In this document: positions 15,906 to 18,708 of the stretch, in pieces
How the letters are laid out: each line of letters starts with the position of its first letter
Numbering within the stretch: the first letter of the stretch is position 1
Origin: Novosphingobium sp. KA1
GTDB lineage: Bacteria > Pseudomonadota > Alphaproteobacteria > Sphingomonadales > Sphingomonadaceae
Reading direction: 5' to 3'
DNA: 18,708 nt
NCBI RefSeq assembly: GCF_017309955.1
Contig: NZ_CP021248.1
Coordinates: 1,782,501-1,801,208 of the forward strand
Made by a program: the position numbers and the translations under genes
The notes under the pieces: model-generated
The model's database searches: none
What the model was told of the DNA's origin: nothing
What the model saw: the letters and a program-made list of their open reading frames with translations, nothing else

Positions 15906-16579
15906 TCGACGCGCATCACGTAGCCGACGCCGCGCACGGTGTGGATGACCTGCGCTTCGTCGCCTGTGGTGAGCTTCTGGCGCAGCTTGCTGATGTGCTG
16001 GTCGATGATGTTGGTCTGCGGATCGAAATCGTAGTTCCAGACGTTTTCGAGCAACATCGAGCGGGTGACGACGCGCCCGGCATTGCGGGCGAGATAAGCC
16101 ACGATCCTGAGTTCCCTCAGGGTCAGCGGAATGCGCCGCGCCCCTCGCGAGACGACGTGGGAAACGAGGTCGATCTCGACATCGCCGACCCGCAGTTGCT
16201 CGGCCGGTTCCGCCGGGGCGCTGCCGCGCCGGCCCAGGCTTTCGAGCCGGGCGAGCAGTTCGGACATCGCAAAAGGCTTGGCCATGTAATCATCGCCGCC
16301 CGCACGCAGGCCCCGCACCCGCTCGTCGACATCGCCCAGTGCGCTCAGCAGCAGCACCGGCGTCGCATCGTCGGTCGCGCGCAAGGCGCCAAGCAGCTTG
16401 AGCCCGTCGAGCCCCGGCAGCATACGGTCGAGCACGATCACATCGAAACGCTCGCACGTCGCGCGGACCAGCCCGTCGCGGCCATTGTCGCAATGCTCGA
16501 CCAGATGACCCGCGGCGCGCAGGCCGCTGGCGATGTGGCCGGCAAGGCGTTCGTCGTCTTCGACCAGCAGGACTTGCAT
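15902..16579 (-). CDS. OmpR-family response regulator
   Basis: DNA-binding partner of the kinase, 225 residues. The receiver domain has the acidic pair Asp8-Asp9, phosphoacceptor Asp51 (FDVIVLDRMLPG), Ser79 and Lys101 (YMAKPF). The winged-helix domain carries LTLRELRIVAYLARNAGRVVT, NIIDQHISKLRQKL and ends VIHTVRGVGYVMRVE. Start ATG 16579 begins MQVLLVEDDE exactly where the receiver fold begins; a much longer frame upstream runs antisense through the next gene and is rejected. GGAAGG lies 14 bases before the ATG. First gene of the two-component operon. Targets are not evident; the divergent transferase gene and the downstream kinase are the nearest candidates. Confidence 0.95.
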   Translation of the reverse strand: MQVLLVEDDERLAGHIASGLRAAGHLVEHCDNGRDGLVRATCERFDVIVLDRMLPGLDGLKLLGALRATDDATPVLLLSALGDVDERVRGLRAGGDDYMAKPFAMSELLARLESLGRRGSAPAEPAEQLRVGDVEIDLVSHVVSRGARRIPLTLRELRIVAYLARNAGRVVTRSMLLENVWNYDFDPQTNIIDQHISKLRQKLTTGDEAQVIHTVRGVGYVMRVE

Positions 16580-16697
16580 CGGTGCTGCGCAAACCTTCCG
16601 TGTTGATGCGACCGGCACCCGAAACTGGACCCGATCATGGGCAAAATCAAATGTTCGCCCCATCGGGCCGATATGCGCCCATGGCATCGCACCGCCC

Positions 16698-17954
16698 ATG
16701 TCGCAATCGGTCGCCAACATGCCCGCCGGACAAACCGGCTCGTTCTCGCCTTCCCCCGCCCGTTCGAGCGGCAGCGATGCCGCCACACCGGTCCACGTGG
16801 TGGCCATCGGCGGCATCCACCAGTTTGCGCACATCGTCCCGGTCGCCTGCGAGATCGAGCGCCGCCAGCCGGGATCGGTCACCCTCTTCGTGCTTTCGCA
16901 CAAGGACGCTGCGGCCGCAACCACGGTGATCCGCGGAAACGGACTGGCCATGCCGGCGATCACGATAATGACGATACCGCTGGCGCTGCGACCGCTGGCC
17001 AAGGCCGGGCTCGGCAAGATCCTCGCACTGGCGACCTGGAGCGGCCATCTCGCGCGCGCGCGCGTCCTGCTCTGCGCCGAACGTACCTCGACGATCCTGC
17101 GCCGCCTGCGCCCGGATTGCCCCCCCATCGTACACATTCCCCACGGTGCGGGCGACCGCGCGGTCGGCTTCGAGCCGCGCTTCAAGCTGTTCGACCAGGT
17201 ACTGGTGGCCGGAAACAAGGACCGCGACCGGCTGATCGCCAGCGGCCTCGTCGCGCCCGAGGATTGCCTCGTCGCCGGACCGATCAAGCTGGCGGCGATC
17301 CTGGAGCGCGGCATCGCCCGCCCGCCGCTGTTCGACAACGCGCGGCCGACGATCCTGTTCAACCCGCACTTCTCGAAAAAGCACAGTTCGCTCGATAGCT
17401 TCGGACGCCAACTGGCCGAAGCGGTGCGCAAGGACGGGCGCTACAACCTCGTCATCGCCCCGCACGCCCGCATGGCAAAGTCGTGGAGCAAGCGCCGCCG
17501 GCTGAGCTGGCAAGCGCTGGCCGAAACCGGCCGGATCATCGTCGACCTTGGCTCACCGCGCTGCAACGACATGACCTATACGCTGGGTGCCGACCTCTAT
17601 GTCGGCGACGTCAGCAGCCAGGTCTACGAGTTCCTGATCCGCCCGCGCCCCTGCCTTTTTGTCGATGCCAAGGGTATCGATTGGCAGGGCAGCGAGGACT
17701 ACGCCATGTGGCATTTCGGCGAAGTGGTCGCGCCCGATTGCGCGCCCATTGCGGCCATCGACCGTGCCTTTGCGCAGCATGGTGCCTATGTTGCGTGGCA
17801 AAGGCAGCGCATGGCCTATTCCATCGCCGGCATGACCTGGGCGCCTGACGGTACCCCCCTCCTCGAAGGCACCGCCCCGGCGGCACGTGCCGCCGATGCC
17901 GTGATGCGCTGGGCCGCACTACCGCAGGAAGACGCCCTGCGCACCGCGGCCTGA
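16698..17954 (+). CDS. CDP-glycerol glycerophosphotransferase-like protein
   Basis: About 418 residues with a GT-B-like layout. The N-terminal half begins PVHVVAIGGIHQFAHIVPVA and contains IVHIPHGAGDR (His149), matching the HG motif of TagF-like enzymes. The C-terminal half has ILFNPHFSKKHSS, then NLVIAPHARM, and GDVSSQVYEFLIRPRPCLFVD (Asp304, Ser306, Ser307), which corresponds to the D-x-S-S motif of that family. In Gram-negatives such proteins probably decorate surface polysaccharides with glycerophosphate or sugars; donor and acceptor are unknown. No membrane segment is visible. The start is uncertain: ATG 16698 avoids overlap with the divergent regulator, ATG 16719 is also possible, and an in-frame ATG at 16533 would overlap the regulator. 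No strong ribosome site at any of them. Confidence 0.75.
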   Translation: MSQSVANMPAGQTGSFSPSPARSSGSDAATPVHVVAIGGIHQFAHIVPVACEIERRQPGSVTLFVLSHKDAAAATTVIRGNGLAMPAITIMTIPLALRPLAKAGLGKILALATWSGHLARARVLLCAERTSTILRRLRPDCPPIVHIPHGAGDRAVGFEPRFKLFDQVLVAGNKDRDRLIASGLVAPEDCLVAGPIKLAAILERGIARPPLFDNARPTILFNPHFSKKHSSLDSFGRQLAEAVRKDGRYNLVIAPHARMAKSWSKRRRLSWQALAETGRIIVDLGSPRCNDMTYTLGADLYVGDVSSQVYEFLIRPRPCLFVDAKGIDWQGSEDYAMWHFGEVVAPDCAPIAAIDRAFAQHGAYVAWQRQRMAYSIAGMTWAPDGTPLLEGTAPAARAADAVMRWAALPQEDALRTAA

Positions 17955-18708
17955 GGCTCAACATCAAGATCCGGACAAGCGGGATTTGCTGAAGCACCGG
18001 CATGGGCTCGGGTCCGGCCGCCGTGTGAGCCGTCCGCTTTCCGCCCGCACCCGAAACAGGCGGCCATTGGGATGTAACACCCGGACTGGCCCTGATGGGT
18101 GCGATAGGCGTCTCCATTGCGGGCGACGACTTGACGCTGATCAACGGTGGAGGTTCCCCGAATGCACTGTGGACGCCCGTGCCCGCCACCATGCGCGGTT
18201 GCGATGCGATCCGCGCGCTCGGCATCAAAGTTCGCAACGGCACATTCGGCGGTGACTTGCATGAAGTGCTGCGCCCGGGGAGGCAAAGGGCGGCGGAAAT
18301 TCCCGGAAACCGGGGGATACGCCCGTATCCCCGGGGAAACATCGAGCCCGGGAAAGCGGGCAGGCAGGTCATGAAAGCCTTTACCTCGGTACTCGGCAGC
18401 CGCATCCGTTGCTCTACAATGCGATCGTACCCGGCGAAATGAAGACCCAACAGCCCTTGTGGATCCTGCATATTCGCCGCGAGTGAATCATGCTGAAATA
18501 GCGGGATGGCGGCAGCAACACATGACGTAGAACGCGGTCGATCCCAGTGAATCACCCGCCCCTGTTCCTCCCGTCGTACCGCCGGAATGGCGGCAGATTC
18601 GCCCGGTAAAGGTGGCCGAAATCCCACAAGGTCCTTCGCGTCAAACGCGCTTTGCACTAGATATTGCGTCTCACGCGGTCATGTAGGCACCATAAGCAGG
18701 AATTGCTC
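17955..18708. other. Region without a recognised gene
   Basis: About 750 bases after the transferase. No frame on either strand gives a product I recognise. One plus frame is open from 18029 to 18442 (with GGHWDVTPGLALMGAIGVSIAG and TPVPATMRGCDAIRALGI, ATG at 18095) but lacks a ribosome site and runs through two hairpins, so I do not call it. The hairpins are CCCGG-AAA-CCGGG (18302-18314) and GGGGATACG-CC-CGTATCCCC (18313-18332), without a T run. Stop codons are frequent after 18440. Possibly a decayed gene or mobile-element border. Confidence 0.5.
18583..18625. repeat. Imperfect direct repeats resembling IS21-type terminal repeats
   Basis: CCGGAATGGCGGCAGATTCG is followed directly, after one base, by CCGGTAAAGGTGGCCGAAAT. 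Both fit the loose pattern GGAATGGgtGGCCGaaaTC that recurs near the ends of IS21-family elements. No transposase is present in the window, so the assignment is a pattern match from memory only. Confidence 0.3.

Noticed and set aside
16580..17431. 284-codon extension in front of the response regulator
   Set aside because: It runs antisense through the transferase; the receiver domain starts exactly at ATG 16579.
18095..18442. 115-codon plus-strand open frame
   Set aside because: No ribosome site, no recognised motif, and it reads through two hairpins; described only as part of the unassigned region.
1..18708. CRISPR arrays, tRNA or rRNA genes
   Set aside because: No regularly spaced identical repeats, cloverleaf sequences or rRNA cores were seen on either strand.

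Overview
The window looks like chromosomal DNA of a GC-rich alphaproteobacterium, most likely a sphingomonad such as Novosphingobium or Sphingobium. This rests on base composition, on two TonB-dependent receptors of sphingomonad type, on a cobalamin riboswitch feeding one of them, and on a CDP-glycerol-type transferase next to an OmpR/EnvZ-like two-component pair. The organism assignment is inferred from gene style, not from a marker gene.

Left edge (1-1061, minus strand): the 5' part of a TonB-dependent receptor with a clear signal peptide. Most of its plug domain appears to have been lost by an in-frame deletion near position 813. Its upstream region carries tandem TGTCA repeats that closely resemble a PhoB (Pho) box.

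Centre (1388-12009, plus strand): seven genes in one direction. First comes an arogenate/prephenate dehydrogenase-like protein, then a YdeP-type molybdopterin oxidoreductase. Five tightly packed genes follow: a SWIM zinc-finger protein, a DUF5691 protein, a MoxR AAA+ ATPase, a DUF5682 protein and a VWA/CoxE-like protein. They overlap or are separated by at most 4 bases, so they are almost certainly one translationally coupled unit. They match the E. coli yehQ/yehL/yehM/yehP families, whose function is not established. This is the best candidate for a poorly described system. The DUF5682 protein carries motifs that look like the metal-dependent TIKI/TraB hydrolase fold, which would make it the possible effector, with MoxR and VWA as an ATP-driven chaperone pair. 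The unit ends in a hairpin shared with the convergent downstream gene.

Right part (12050-16579, minus strand): a complete TonB-dependent receptor preceded by a cobalamin riboswitch with a long leader, so it probably imports B12 or a related corrinoid. Upstream of that is an overlapping response regulator/histidine kinase pair. Divergent from the pair (16698-17954, plus) is a CDP-glycerol glycerophosphotransferase-like protein.

Right edge (17955-18708): no gene is recognised. It holds a few hairpins and a pair of imperfect repeats resembling those near IS21-family insertion sequence ends, so it may be a decayed mobile-element border.
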